64,000 nucleotides of DNA, taken from positions 417,476 to 481,475 of the forward strand of contig JAGYKD010000003.1 in the NCBI GenBank assembly GCA_018401695.1, read 5' to 3'. The DNA is from Flavobacteriales bacterium (GTDB lineage: Bacteria; Bacteroidota; Bacteroidia; CAIKAF01). The notes beneath the pieces were generated by a model. It made no database searches and had not been told where the DNA came from. It saw only the letters and a list, made by a program, of their open reading frames with translations. How positions within the stretch are numbered: position 1 is the stretch's first letter; each line of letters opens with the position of its first letter. This document shows positions 1 to 9,571 of the stretch, in pieces. Made by a program: the position numbers and the translations under genes.

Positions 1-264
1 CTGATTTTTAACGGGAGCACCAACCACCATAGCTATTTGGTTGGAGGTTTGCGCAGCAAGTTTCTCAAGGGCCAGGTTGACTTCTTGGAAAATAGCATCC
101 CAAAGCAATAAATCCTGGGGAGGATACCCGGTGAGCATGAGTTCGGGAAAAACGACCAAATCGACGCCGGCGTCCTTAGCTTTTTGGAATGCGTTAAGGC
201 AGATTTGGGTGTTGCCCTTAATATCTCCCAATACCGTATTGGTTTGCACCAAAGCAATGTTCAT
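1..264 (-). CDS. nadE: NAD+ synthase, N-terminal nitrilase/glutaminase part (partial, runs off window start)
   Basis: Reverse-strand translation from ATG at 264: MNIALVQTNTVLGDIKGNTQICLNAFQKAKDAGVDLVVFPELMLTGYPPQDLLL..., typical glutamine-dependent NAD synthase N-terminus; the listed 33..257 ORF is a different frame. Confidence 0.85.
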   Translation of the reverse strand, partial: MNIALVQTNTVLGDIKGNTQICLNAFQKAKDAGVDLVVFPELMLTGYPPQDLLLWDAIFQEVNLALEKLAAQTSNQIAMVVGAPVKNQ

Positions 265-284
265 AGTACAAAGGTAGTATTTGC

Positions 285-1184
285 TTAACGACGGTTGACC
301 AGGTAGACCCCTGAAAGGATAATGGCCATACCGACTAAGGTTTGCCAAATTAAGGATTCGCCCATCCACACGCCCCAAAGAATAGCGAAGGCAGGTATGA
401 GGTAAGTAACCGAAGCGGCAAAGAGCACGGTGGTATGCCGAATAAGAAAGTTAAATACCAGCACGGCTAATGCTGTTCCCACCGTTCCCAACAGGGCCAC
501 GTAAATCAGTGCTTTTTGGTGTAAAGGACTGTGCAGGCAAGGGTTAAGCGTTCCGTCGATAAGGAGCCAAAAGGCGGAAGGCAGCCCCACCAAAAAGAGT
601 GCGATTCCGGTTACCGTTAGGGCGGAAAGGCCTTGAAGTTTAGATTTTATGATGTTGGTGGAAAAGCCATAGCAAATGGCCCCCAGCAGAGGTAGAGCGG
701 CAAAGACCCATTGGTTTCCATTTACGGATAAGCCCTTTTGGGAAAGGATAAGAAACACCGTTCCAACCAAACCAATACCAATACCTATAGCTCCAAATTT
801 GGAGACCTTAAGACCAAAGAAAAGTAGACCAGCCAACAGGGTAAAAATAGGAGCCGTAGAATTAATGATTCCGGCAAGCGAGGAGTCGATGCGGGTAATT
901 CCTGCGGCAAAGAGCAAGGCTGGGATACCGCTTCCTACCAAACCGGTGAGCGAAAGCCAAATCCAAGCCGTTTTGGGTACTTTATGGAGTTTGGGCAAAA
1001 TGAAAGGCAACAAAGTGAACCCGGCAAAGGCCAGGCGTAGTCGGGCCAGCTCCAGAGGGTTAAAGGCCTCCAGTCCCTTTTTCATGAGCACAAAAGAGGA
1101 ACCCCAAGTAATTCCCAAAACGGCAAGCACAAAAAATTGCCACCCTTTTTTCGAAAGATCAAACACGGCGCAAAGGTGCAGCAA
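285..1184 (-). CDS. EamA/DMT family transporter
   Basis: ORF 299 aa with about 10 hydrophobic segments and two EamA-like halves. Confidence 0.85.
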   Translation of the reverse strand: MLHLCAVFDLSKKGWQFFVLAVLGITWGSSFVLMKKGLEAFNPLELARLRLAFAGFTLLPFILPKLHKVPKTAWIWLSLTGLVGSGIPALLFAAGITRIDSSLAGIINSTAPIFTLLAGLLFFGLKVSKFGAIGIGIGLVGTVFLILSQKGLSVNGNQWVFAALPLLGAICYGFSTNIIKSKLQGLSALTVTGIALFLVGLPSAFWLLIDGTLNPCLHSPLHQKALIYVALLGTVGTALAVLVFNFLIRHTTVLFAASVTYLIPAFAILWGVWMGESLIWQTLVGMAIILSGVYLVNRR

Positions 1185-1233
1185 AAAATCATGCCACGGA
1201 TGTTAAAAATGCAGCATGAACCCTACCGAAAAA

Positions 1234-2487
1234 TTAATTTTTTGAGGGTATTTCTGTGGCTAGGCTAACCAAATGGCCAAGTACTTCAAGCGCCTTTTCC
1301 ATATCTTGCACCGAGCAGTATTCGTGGATGCTGTGGATGGCCATTTCGCCGGTGAATATATTGGGGCAGGGAAGGCCCATAAAACTCAGCCTGCTGCCAT
1401 CGGTACCACCGCGAATGGGTTCTTCTACCGGCTCAAGACCTGCCTTACGGTATGCTTCCCTTGCCAATTCCATGATATGAGGATTCTTTTCCAGCGTTTC
1501 CCTCATGTTGCGGTACTGTTCTTTTTGTTGGTAATGGTACCGGCTTCCGGGGTGTTTTTGGCAGACTTTTTCGGCGGTTTGGCGAATTATTTCGGCCATT
1601 TCTTCCAGTTTTGGTGTTTCAAAGTCTCTTAAAATAAAGCGAATGGTAGCTTGCTCCATTCGGCCATCCAAACCTGCAGGGTGAATGAATCCTTCTCTAT
1701 TGCTGGTAGTTTCGGGCGATAAGCGGTCTTGAGGAAGTAAGGTTAGAAATTCTCCGGCAAGTTTAATGGCATTTAGCATTTTACCTTTAGCGTAGCCCGG
1801 GTGTGCTGCCTTGCCAAAAAAAGTAAGTTCTGCGGCGTCGGCGCAAAAGTTTTCGCCCTCCAAAGAGCCTCGTGGCCCTCCATCGAGGGTATAACCAAAA
1901 TCTGCGCCTAATTTTTCCATGTCGACTTTGTCCACGCCACGGCCGATTTCTTCGTCTACGGTAAATAAGATTCGAATGGGTCCGTGGGCTAGGTTAGGAT
2001 TGGCCATAAGTTGAGCGGCGAGTTCCATAATGATGGCAACACCGGCTTTGTCGTCGGCACCTAACAGGGTATTGCCGGAAGCGGTAATAATGTCTTCCCC
2101 AATTTTTTGTTTTAAGTAGGGGTGTTTTTCGGGGTCCAGGGGATTGCCCGGTGCGTCCGGTAGTTCCATGGCTTTTCCATTCCACTGTTTGTGGAGTATG
2201 GGTTTAACATGAGTTCCTGAGCAATCCGGTGCGGTATCTACATGGGCACAAAAGCAAAGGGTTGGAACCTTATGGTTCACATTGGATGGAATGGTGGCAT
2301 AGACATAGCCAAAGCCGTCCATTTCGGCATCTTCGATACCAAGCGCTAAGAGTTGTTCTACCAAAAGCCGTCCCAAATCTTTTTGTTTTTCGGAAGAGGG
2401 GCAGCTTTCGGAGTTTGGGTCGGCTTGGGTATCGATTTGTGCGTATTGCATCAGCCTTTCGGCTAAGGAATGATTGTTAAACCACAT
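1234..2487 (-). CDS. pepT: Peptidase T (tripeptide aminopeptidase)
   Basis: MWFNNHSLAERLMQYAQIDTQADPNSESCPSSEKQ...; HVDTAPD, TLLGADDKAGVAII, FTVDEEIGRG motifs; ORF extended upstream, internal Met 51 is the likely start. Confidence 0.92.
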   Translation of the reverse strand: MWFNNHSLAERLMQYAQIDTQADPNSESCPSSEKQKDLGRLLVEQLLALGIEDAEMDGFGYVYATIPSNVNHKVPTLCFCAHVDTAPDCSGTHVKPILHKQWNGKAMELPDAPGNPLDPEKHPYLKQKIGEDIITASGNTLLGADDKAGVAIIMELAAQLMANPNLAHGPIRILFTVDEEIGRGVDKVDMEKLGADFGYTLDGGPRGSLEGENFCADAAELTFFGKAAHPGYAKGKMLNAIKLAGEFLTLLPQDRLSPETTSNREGFIHPAGLDGRMEQATIRFILRDFETPKLEEMAEIIRQTAEKVCQKHPGSRYHYQQKEQYRNMRETLEKNPHIMELAREAYRKAGLEPVEEPIRGGTDGSRLSFMGLPCPNIFTGEMAIHSIHEYCSVQDMEKALEVLGHLVSLATEIPSKN

Positions 2488-2539
2488 GGCAAAAGGAATA
2501 AAAAATGAAGCGGAACAAAGATAGGGGATGGGAAAGGAG

Positions 2540-3967
2540 CTACCAACCCGGATGCACCAGTAGCCTCGGTTCGCAGTAATCTTGCATGGCGTAGCGTACT
2601 CCTTCTCTTCCCAAACCGGAGTCTTTAACACCACCATAGGGCATATGGTCGAGTCGAAGCGTAGGGGTTCTATTGATGAGCAAACCGCCCACCTCTAAGT
2701 TTTGAAATGCTTCTTGAACTTCGCTGTTGCGTGAAGTGAACAGCCCTGCTTGTAGTCCATAGCGTCCTTCATTTACAAGATGGAGCGCTTCTTGTAAATC
2801 GTGGTAAGGTTCAATACACACCGCAGGTCCGAACAGTTCTTCTGCCCTTACCTGCATTTGAGCTTGGGTTCCAGAAAGAATGGTAGGCCCATGAAATGTT
2901 CCCTGTTGCTGGCCATGTAATAAGGCTTCAGCTCCTTGGTTTAGCGCTTCTTGAATCCATTCAGACACCCGTTTGGCATTGGATTCATCGATCATGCAGG
3001 AAAAATTGGTGTTTGGAGACTCCGGAGGCCCAACGTTTAGTCTTTTAGCTTCTCGTACTAATGCTTCTGCGGTTTCATCAAAGCGGCTATGATGCACAAA
3101 AATGCGTTGCGTATGTATGCAGATTTGGCCTGCATAAGCAAAGCAACTTTTGGTGAGTTGGCCAATGAAGTCATTTAAAGGGGGAGCGTGTTCGCTAATT
3201 ATAAGTGCTGCATTTCCCCCAAGTTCCATAATGGATTTCTTTTTGCCGGCTGCCTGTTTTAGTTTCCAGCCTACTTTGTCTGAACCGGTAAAACTAAGGG
3301 TGGCAATATTGGGATGGGTCACTAGAAGATTACCGGCCTCCCGGCTGGCGGGTAGTATGGAAACAGCTCCTTGAGGTAAACCACCCACCTCTTGGAACAA
3401 TTCGGCCAGCATAAGGGTAGCTAAGGGAGTGGAAGATGCAGGCTTAAGAACGATAGGTGCACCACAAGCAATCGCCGGAGCCAGTTTGTGCACAGCAAGA
3501 TTTAAAGGGAAATTGAAAGGGGATATACCTGCGACCAGGCCGGAGGGAACCCAACGGGTTCTACCCGATAAACCTTCACCTGAGGCAGTCCAATCCAGGC
3601 GCATGTATTCGCCTGAGAATCGACGCGCTTCTTCTGAGGCAATTAAGAAAGTTTCGGAGGCACGCAATACTTCGCCAAGCGCATCTTGATAAGGCTTTGC
3701 AGCTTCTCTGGCCAGGCTTAAGGCAAAGCGGTCGGCCTGGCTTTTTAGTTTTTGGGCTACTTCACGCAAAAAATCAGCACGTTTGTAGGCCGGCCAATGC
3801 AAAAGCACCTTTTGAGCTTCCAATCCCCTTTGGATGGCTAGTTCAATTAAGGATGCATCGGCCAAATGAACCCTTGCTAATTCAGTTCCGTCCCAGGGTG
3901 CATGAACCGGCAGCGTTTGGTTGGATTGAATCCATTGACCTGCAAAAAACATGGGGTATTCCTTCAT
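2540..3967 (-). CDS. Aldehyde dehydrogenase family protein
   Basis: SFTGSDKVGWKLKQAAGKKKSIMELGGNAALII, GQICIHTQRIFVH, ELFGPAVCIEPY. Confidence 0.9.
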   Translation of the reverse strand: MKEYPMFFAGQWIQSNQTLPVHAPWDGTELARVHLADASLIELAIQRGLEAQKVLLHWPAYKRADFLREVAQKLKSQADRFALSLAREAAKPYQDALGEVLRASETFLIASEEARRFSGEYMRLDWTASGEGLSGRTRWVPSGLVAGISPFNFPLNLAVHKLAPAIACGAPIVLKPASSTPLATLMLAELFQEVGGLPQGAVSILPASREAGNLLVTHPNIATLSFTGSDKVGWKLKQAAGKKKSIMELGGNAALIISEHAPPLNDFIGQLTKSCFAYAGQICIHTQRIFVHHSRFDETAEALVREAKRLNVGPPESPNTNFSCMIDESNAKRVSEWIQEALNQGAEALLHGQQQGTFHGPTILSGTQAQMQVRAEELFGPAVCIEPYHDLQEALHLVNEGRYGLQAGLFTSRNSEVQEAFQNLEVGGLLINRTPTLRLDHMPYGGVKDSGLGREGVRYAMQDYCEPRLLVHPGW

Positions 3968-4074
3968 GGAAAAAGCAATTTGAGTAAAATGAGCGTTTCG
4001 GAAAGGTAAGAAAGAATAAACCAAAGGACATTAGGTACTCAAGCGCAATTTTAGGCCATGTTTTGGCCAATAAG

Positions 4075-4108
4075 AAAACAACAGACCCAAAACATAGGCC
4101 TGTTGTTT
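4075..4108 (-). terminator. Possible Rho-independent terminator after the 4215..4616 gene
   Basis: aacaacag...cctgttgtt stem followed (minus strand) by a T-rich tract. Confidence 0.45.
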
Positions 4109-4214
4109 AGAAGCTAATCCTTGCGTTATATGGATTTCCAGGCGGTTGAGCGTTGCCTAATGTTCCTTAAATTGTGATTTTAAAAAACGCAAGGATTGTA
4201 TTGGCTAGAGCAGG

Positions 4215-4616
4215 TTAATTTCGTTGAACAACCCGCACTATATGGCAAAGCGTATATCCTTGCCCCGGATCCAGTGGAGTTCCACAGACCTTAAAATCAA
4301 TATAGGCAGGGTCATTGGGGGTGGGTTTAAAGTTAACCCTGTCGCAACCTACTTGGCAATTGAGGCGGTCGTTGAAGGTTCCGGGAACTTGAGGCTCTAC
4401 CGATACCCAAGTTATTGTGCCTTCATCCAAGCCTTTAATGTAAAGCGTTACGGGATGTGCTGAGGCTTCAAAGACATGAAGGATTGAAGATTCTGCTTTC
4501 ATCGGGGCAGAAGGGTGCTGCATGTTGCCGGCCGTAAGGCCGTTTTGCGCGTCCAGCGTATGGGCAGGAGCGATAGCGAACATGAACAGCGTGAGTGGGA
4601 GGTGCACGCATTTCAT
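4215..4616 (-). CDS. Hypothetical secreted protein
   Basis: ORF 133 aa with N-terminal signal-like segment. Confidence 0.55.
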   Translation of the reverse strand: MKCVHLPLTLFMFAIAPAHTLDAQNGLTAGNMQHPSAPMKAESSILHVFEASAHPVTLYIKGLDEGTITWVSVEPQVPGTFNDRLNCQVGCDRVNFKPTPNDPAYIDFKVCGTPLDPGQGYTLCHIVRVVQRN

Positions 4617-4724
4617 GGTGAGGAAGTTTTGTTAAATTAAAGATAGGGTAAGGGTCATTAATAAACAAAATGCCGGGAATAATTTTTAGTTAGCAAACAA
4701 ATACATGAAAAAGACCGAAGGTTG

Positions 4725-4732
4725 TACCTTTG
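4725..4732 (+). promoter_or_regulatory. Bacteroidota -7-like element TACCTTTG 5 nt upstream of ctaA ATG (4738)
   Basis: gtTACCTTTGaatccATG; matches the TAnnTTTG consensus. Confidence 0.5.
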
Positions 4733-4737
4733 AATCC

Positions 4738-5766
4738 ATGACGTATACGACATCGGAGGGTAGGCGTGCCGTAAGCACTTGGTTGCTTGTGGGAATGGTT
4801 ATGGTGTTTGTTATGGTGGCTATTGGAGGTTTAACTCGACTAACGGAGTCGGGTTTAAGCATTACTACATGGGATCCTATTATGGGGGCTGTTCCTCCCA
4901 TGAATGCAGCCGATTGGGCGGAGGTGTTTGAAAAATATAAAACTACACCGGAATACAAACATAAGAACTCGGGTATGAGTCTTTCCGAGTTTCAATATAT
5001 TTTTTGGTGGGAGTGGATACACCGGCAATGGGGGCGCTTTATAGGATTAGTGTTTGTGATTCCCTTTCTTTATTTTCTTAAGAAAAAGTATCTCCGCAAA
5101 AAAGGAGTTTCCCGATTGTTGGTTATTCTGGGATTAGGGGCATTGCAGGCTTTTCTGGGTTGGTATATGGTGGCCAGTGGTTTGGTAGAAGAACCTAGAG
5201 TAAGCCATTACCGCTTGGCCTTGCATTTATGCACGGCATTCTTAACCATTTCGCTCACCTGGTGGTTGTGGTTGGATATCCGTTACGATACCAAAATTCC
5301 TCCGGTGAATGCTCATCCCGGATTTAGGTCTAAGGTTTTGATTTTCTTGGGCTTACTAGGTTTGCAAATCGTATATGGAGCCTTTACGGCAGGAAAAGAT
5401 GCCGGACATGCTTCGGCCCACTGGCCTCAATGGACTTCGGATTCTTGGATGCCCATGGCTTCGGGTTTTGAATTAAGAGCGCTATGGAATGACCCCGCTT
5501 GGATTCAATTTACGCACCGCTGGGTTGCGGTGTTGGTTGTGGGCTATTTGGTGTACTTGGCCTTAAGTTCTAGAAAACTTACGTTTAGTAGAAGGCAAAC
5601 CGAAGGTTTACGCTACATGCTTGGATTTGTGGCCCTGCAATTTGCGTTAGGTGTGCTTACCCTTTGGACAGAGGTTCAAGTAGCCCTTGCTTTATTTCAT
5701 CAATTGGGGGCCTTAATGTTGTTGTTGGCTAGCCTTTACTTTTGGCACCGTTTAAGAGCGGCTTAG
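4738..5766 (+). CDS. ctaA: Heme A synthase (COX15/CtaA family)
   Basis: GGLTRLTESGLSITTWDPIMGAVPP, EYIHRxWGR-like EWIHRQWGRFIG; start chosen downstream of the TACCTTTG element. Confidence 0.93.
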   Translation: MTYTTSEGRRAVSTWLLVGMVMVFVMVAIGGLTRLTESGLSITTWDPIMGAVPPMNAADWAEVFEKYKTTPEYKHKNSGMSLSEFQYIFWWEWIHRQWGRFIGLVFVIPFLYFLKKKYLRKKGVSRLLVILGLGALQAFLGWYMVASGLVEEPRVSHYRLALHLCTAFLTISLTWWLWLDIRYDTKIPPVNAHPGFRSKVLIFLGLLGLQIVYGAFTAGKDAGHASAHWPQWTSDSWMPMASGFELRALWNDPAWIQFTHRWVAVLVVGYLVYLALSSRKLTFSRRQTEGLRYMLGFVALQFALGVLTLWTEVQVALALFHQLGALMLLLASLYFWHRLRAA

Positions 5767-7568
5767 TACACCAATAATTTTTGAACTGTTTTAACTTCTT
5801 TTTGCCTAGCTATTATTTGGTAGAGTCCCGGATTCCAGTGCTCAGAATTGAAAAAGAGTTGGGTGTTGCCGGGAGAATAACTTTTGGAATCGGAGCTCCA
5901 AACGATTCTTCCAAGCATATCTTGAATTACAATTTCCAAAGGTTCGGCTGAGCTTATTTGAACAGGAAGCACGGTAAGGCCGGAGGAAGGATTTGGAAAA
6001 ACCGGTTGAACAAAAGGGTTGCCTTGGATTTTTTCTTGTTGCATGCTACCAAAAACCGTGAATTCCCAGCGCCCTTGAGGAGCAGTCATAGGCCTCATCT
6101 GGCTTTTTCCGGAAATTGCATTGGCGGCTATATAGTAAAAGACTTTACTACCACCGGGTAGGGACGGGATATTTGCTTCCCAAATTTCGGTAGAACCGGA
6201 CCGCAACTGCATAGGTAGCACTTGAAATGCTTGGGTAGTGTCGGTAGTCCAGAAAACGGTGGCATTAGCAATTCCTGAGCGATGCAAAATTTCTGCTTCC
6301 ACCAAGAAGGGGCCATTGGTCCAGCTATCTTCCAAGGGCAAATGCGAAATGTAGAGTGGGTCGTTTACTCCCACGGAATGGGTAATGCAATGGATGGCAC
6401 CTCCTTGTCGAATGATTTGCTGATCGAGGTTGCTGTTCTGGCTATTATCGTCGCAATCTATGCCAATAACTCTATAGCCTGGGAGGTTTTCTCTTAAAAT
6501 TCGTAATGCTGTGGTGTCGTATTCTTCTCTATAGGTAGGCACTAAAAGCGTTTTGTTTATAAAAACGGCATTGCTGTAGGTTCTGTAATAGCCTCCATTG
6601 TCGGGGTATAAGCCGGAGGTACTGGGGGGCATAGGAATACGTATTACTTTAAAAGGAGTGCCCCATTTGGTTTGATAATTGCTGAGTAGGTATTGAAGGT
6701 TGGCTTCGATTTGAGGACCATCAGCCACCCCTTGAGGGTATTGGCCTACAATAAGGGTTTGTTCGTCGAGTAATTTCATGTGCATGTCGATGTGGTGAAT
6801 ACCATCGAAAGGCAGATTGGTCATTTTGCAGTAATTGGACATACCCATAAAGGCATCTATGGTTTGATCTACTTCGGCCTCTGATTTTCCGGGGCTGTAA
6901 TAGGGGTTGCCCGGTTCATTTTCGTCGAGTACCAATTCGGAGGAGAAGAAATTTCCGCTGCCGTCGCTCATGAAATTGCCTCCGGTATGCACCAACTGGT
7001 TTGGTGCGGAATAGGTTTGGAATAGAGGAATGCCCAATGCTTGGCTATAGTGTTCGGGAATGGCATCGTCGTTGGGCCTTGGACGGTTGTAAATCCAATC
7101 TACCAAAATAAGGTCACCAACTTTGTCGCGGTACACAGAATTGGCGGCATAATCGCGAATCCAAATGGAGTTGAAAGGAACTTCCAGAAACTTAAGGTTT
7201 GCGCTGAGGGGTACATTAAAGGCTTGTAAATTGCTTTTTACGGCATTGGAATCGGAGCAATGGATGATTACCATGGTTTCTTCTTGAGCGTAGCGCACAA
7301 TTTCACGATGAATGGCCGGAAACGCCGTCCAGGTGATAACCAAAGCTTGAATTTCTTCCCATTCGGCCATGGTTCTTAATGAGCCACCCGGAGGAGTAGT
7401 TATTCCGTTTCGGTTGACCATTTGCTGTTGGATATAGGCCGGCATGGCTTCTTTTTCGCCGGGAGCAAAGCCTTTGGGTAATGGAGGGTTTGATTGGCCT
7501 TTAAGGCTTGCTTGGGAAATAAGCATTTGAAGAACAAGGAGAGGCAAAACCAAAGAAGAACGATGCAT
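5763..7568 (-). CDS. Secreted agmatine deiminase / peptidylarginine deiminase family protein with C-terminal T9SS type A sorting domain
   Basis: Signal peptide; WEEIQALVITWTAFP; HTGGNFMSDG; GGAIHCITHSVG; C-term PVFPNPSSGLTVLPVQ...GLYQIIARQKEVKTVQKLLVY. Confidence 0.88.
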   Translation of the reverse strand: MHRSSLVLPLLVLQMLISQASLKGQSNPPLPKGFAPGEKEAMPAYIQQQMVNRNGITTPPGGSLRTMAEWEEIQALVITWTAFPAIHREIVRYAQEETMVIIHCSDSNAVKSNLQAFNVPLSANLKFLEVPFNSIWIRDYAANSVYRDKVGDLILVDWIYNRPRPNDDAIPEHYSQALGIPLFQTYSAPNQLVHTGGNFMSDGSGNFFSSELVLDENEPGNPYYSPGKSEAEVDQTIDAFMGMSNYCKMTNLPFDGIHHIDMHMKLLDEQTLIVGQYPQGVADGPQIEANLQYLLSNYQTKWGTPFKVIRIPMPPSTSGLYPDNGGYYRTYSNAVFINKTLLVPTYREEYDTTALRILRENLPGYRVIGIDCDDNSQNSNLDQQIIRQGGAIHCITHSVGVNDPLYISHLPLEDSWTNGPFLVEAEILHRSGIANATVFWTTDTTQAFQVLPMQLRSGSTEIWEANIPSLPGGSKVFYYIAANAISGKSQMRPMTAPQGRWEFTVFGSMQQEKIQGNPFVQPVFPNPSSGLTVLPVQISSAEPLEIVIQDMLGRIVWSSDSKSYSPGNTQLFFNSEHWNPGLYQIIARQKEVKTVQKLLVY

Positions 7569-7613
7569 ACGTTAAGTTAATGTTTTCGGCTTGTGAAAAT
7601 ACAAAAATTTTCT

Positions 7614-7757
7614 GCCAGGGAGCGAGCCGACTAGCCTTTGGTGGCAAGTGCGGCCCTGCCGGGGCGAGGAAGTGGCGCGCAGCAAACTCCCGCAGCCCCT
7701 TGGCAGGGCCAGTGCTTGACGCCAAAGCTAGTGGGGAGCGCCCGGTGCCTGCATGCC
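7614..7757 (+). repeat. GC-rich structured intergenic element, copy E1 (core-forward)
   Basis: gccaggga left end; nested stems actagcctttgg/ccaaagctagt and ggccctgcc/ggcagggcc; core GGGGCGAGGAAGTGGCGCGCAGCAAACTCCCGCAGCCCC. Confidence 0.75.
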
Positions 7758-7838
7758 AAAAAGAATACCAAAAAAGAAAAAAGATTTAGGCATGCAGGCA
7801 GGCAGCCAAAACCTTACTTTTGCCAAAAGCAACAAAGG

Positions 7839-9521
7839 ATGCAGCAGCTCATAGAATGTGTACCCAATTTTTCGGAAGGTAGGAATCCGGCCGTGTTGGA
7901 TGCCTTAGCGGAGGAAATAAGGCGTGTTGAAGGCGTTCGCCTATTGGACGTGGATCCGGGAGAGGCCACCAACCGCACCGTATTCACCTTTGTAGGTGCT
8001 CCTGAACCCGTAGTAGAGGCGGCCTTTAGAGCCATTAAAAAGGCCATGGCACTCATAGACATGCGCAAGCACAGTGGTGCGCATCCAAGAATGGGGGCTA
8101 CCGACGTATGTCCTTTGATTCCGGTTCGAGGTATAAGTATGGAAGAGACCGTGGCTTGGGCCCATCGCTTAGCCAAACGTGTTGGTGAAGAGCTCGGGTT
8201 GCCGGTGTATTGCTATGAACAAGCCGCTCAGGTGCCGGAGCGAAGCAATTTGGCAACGGTAAGAGCCGGTGAATACGAAGGTTTGGAAAAAAAGCTTAAA
8301 CAGTCCCAATGGGCTCCTGATTATGGACCCGCTGCGTTTCATGCCGGTGCCGGCGCTACAGCTATAGGCGCTCGAAATTTCTTGGTGGCCTATAATGTAA
8401 ATTTAAATACCACCTCGGTGCGCCGCGCCAATTCGGTAGCTTTTGATGTGCGCGAAAAGGGCCGAGTGAAGCGGGAAGGAAATCCCATTACCGGGCAGAC
8501 TGTTTTGGATGCTGAGGGGAACCAAGTTTGGGAGCCCGGAATGCTCAAAAGTGTTAAGGCCATTGGTTGGTATATTGAAGAGTATGGCCTGGCTCAAATT
8601 TCGATGAACCTAACCGACATTAGCACTACCAAAGTACATGAAGCCTTTGATGCGGTTTGTGCTTCTGCGGAGCGTCGTGGGCTTCGGGTTACGGGTTCTG
8701 AGTTGGTGGGCTTGATTCCCAAGCAAGCCCTACTTGATGCCGGTCTACACTATCTAAAAAAGCAAGGGCGATCTACAGGTTTACCGGAACGAGAAATCAT
8801 TCGGATTGCTGTAAAAAGCTTGGGGTTGGACGAATTAAAACCTTTTGATCCGGACAAGAAAGTAATTGAATATTTACTTGAAGATCCTAATCAAAAACGA
8901 CTGATAAGCAAGACGGTAGAGTCTTTTGCATTTGAGACAGCCTCGGAGTCTCCGGCACCGGGTGGGGGTTCAGTTGCTGCCTTGGCCGGGGCTTTGGGAG
9001 CTTCCTTGGGTACTATGGTAGCTAACTTAAGCGCGCACAAAAGAGGGTGGGACGATAGAATTGAATTTTTTAGTGGCTGGGCGGAGCGTGGACAGGCGCT
9101 AAGTGAAAAGCTACTTGGCTTGGTGGACGAAGACACGCGTGCCTTTGAGGCTATAATGGATGCCTTTTCTATGCCAAAGCAAAGCGAATGGGAGACCAAA
9201 ACGCGCAAACAGGCTATTGAAGCAGCTACGGTTCAGGCCATGCGCATTCCCATGGAAGTAATGCAAAGTTGTTTGGAAGGCTTAGAGTCGGCTGAGGCCA
9301 TGATAGAGGAGGGGATGGCTTCCAGTTTGTCCGATGCAGTCGTAGGGGTATGGATGCTACGGGCGGGGCTTCAAGGGGCCTATTTAAACGTGAAAATCAA
9401 CGGCAAGGGCATGGAGTCTAATGCAGAAGCACAAACTCTGTTGGAGGAGTGCAAAGCTTTGGAAGCAACTATGGAAATAAAAGCCCGGGAACTTTTGGAA
9501 AGGGTAGGCAAAAAGCTTTGA
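7839..9521 (+). CDS. ftcD: Glutamate formimidoyltransferase / formimidoyltetrahydrofolate cyclodeaminase (fused)
   Basis: MQQLIECVPNFSEGRNPAVLDALAEEI...; C-terminal FTCD_C TVESFAFETASESPAPGGGSVAALAGALGASL. Confidence 0.95.
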   Translation: MQQLIECVPNFSEGRNPAVLDALAEEIRRVEGVRLLDVDPGEATNRTVFTFVGAPEPVVEAAFRAIKKAMALIDMRKHSGAHPRMGATDVCPLIPVRGISMEETVAWAHRLAKRVGEELGLPVYCYEQAAQVPERSNLATVRAGEYEGLEKKLKQSQWAPDYGPAAFHAGAGATAIGARNFLVAYNVNLNTTSVRRANSVAFDVREKGRVKREGNPITGQTVLDAEGNQVWEPGMLKSVKAIGWYIEEYGLAQISMNLTDISTTKVHEAFDAVCASAERRGLRVTGSELVGLIPKQALLDAGLHYLKKQGRSTGLPEREIIRIAVKSLGLDELKPFDPDKKVIEYLLEDPNQKRLISKTVESFAFETASESPAPGGGSVAALAGALGASLGTMVANLSAHKRGWDDRIEFFSGWAERGQALSEKLLGLVDEDTRAFEAIMDAFSMPKQSEWETKTRKQAIEAATVQAMRIPMEVMQSCLEGLESAEAMIEEGMASSLSDAVVGVWMLRAGLQGAYLNVKINGKGMESNAEAQTLLEECKALEATMEIKARELLERVGKKL

Positions 9522-9571
9522 GGCCGTTGCGACCTTTTGTAATTTGCCCAAGGCTTTTAGCTGTGGGTTAA

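Noticed and set aside
7839-9521. FtcD two-domain fusion as a novelty
   Set aside because: Bifunctional FTCD-type fusions are well known in Bacteroidota and eukaryotes.
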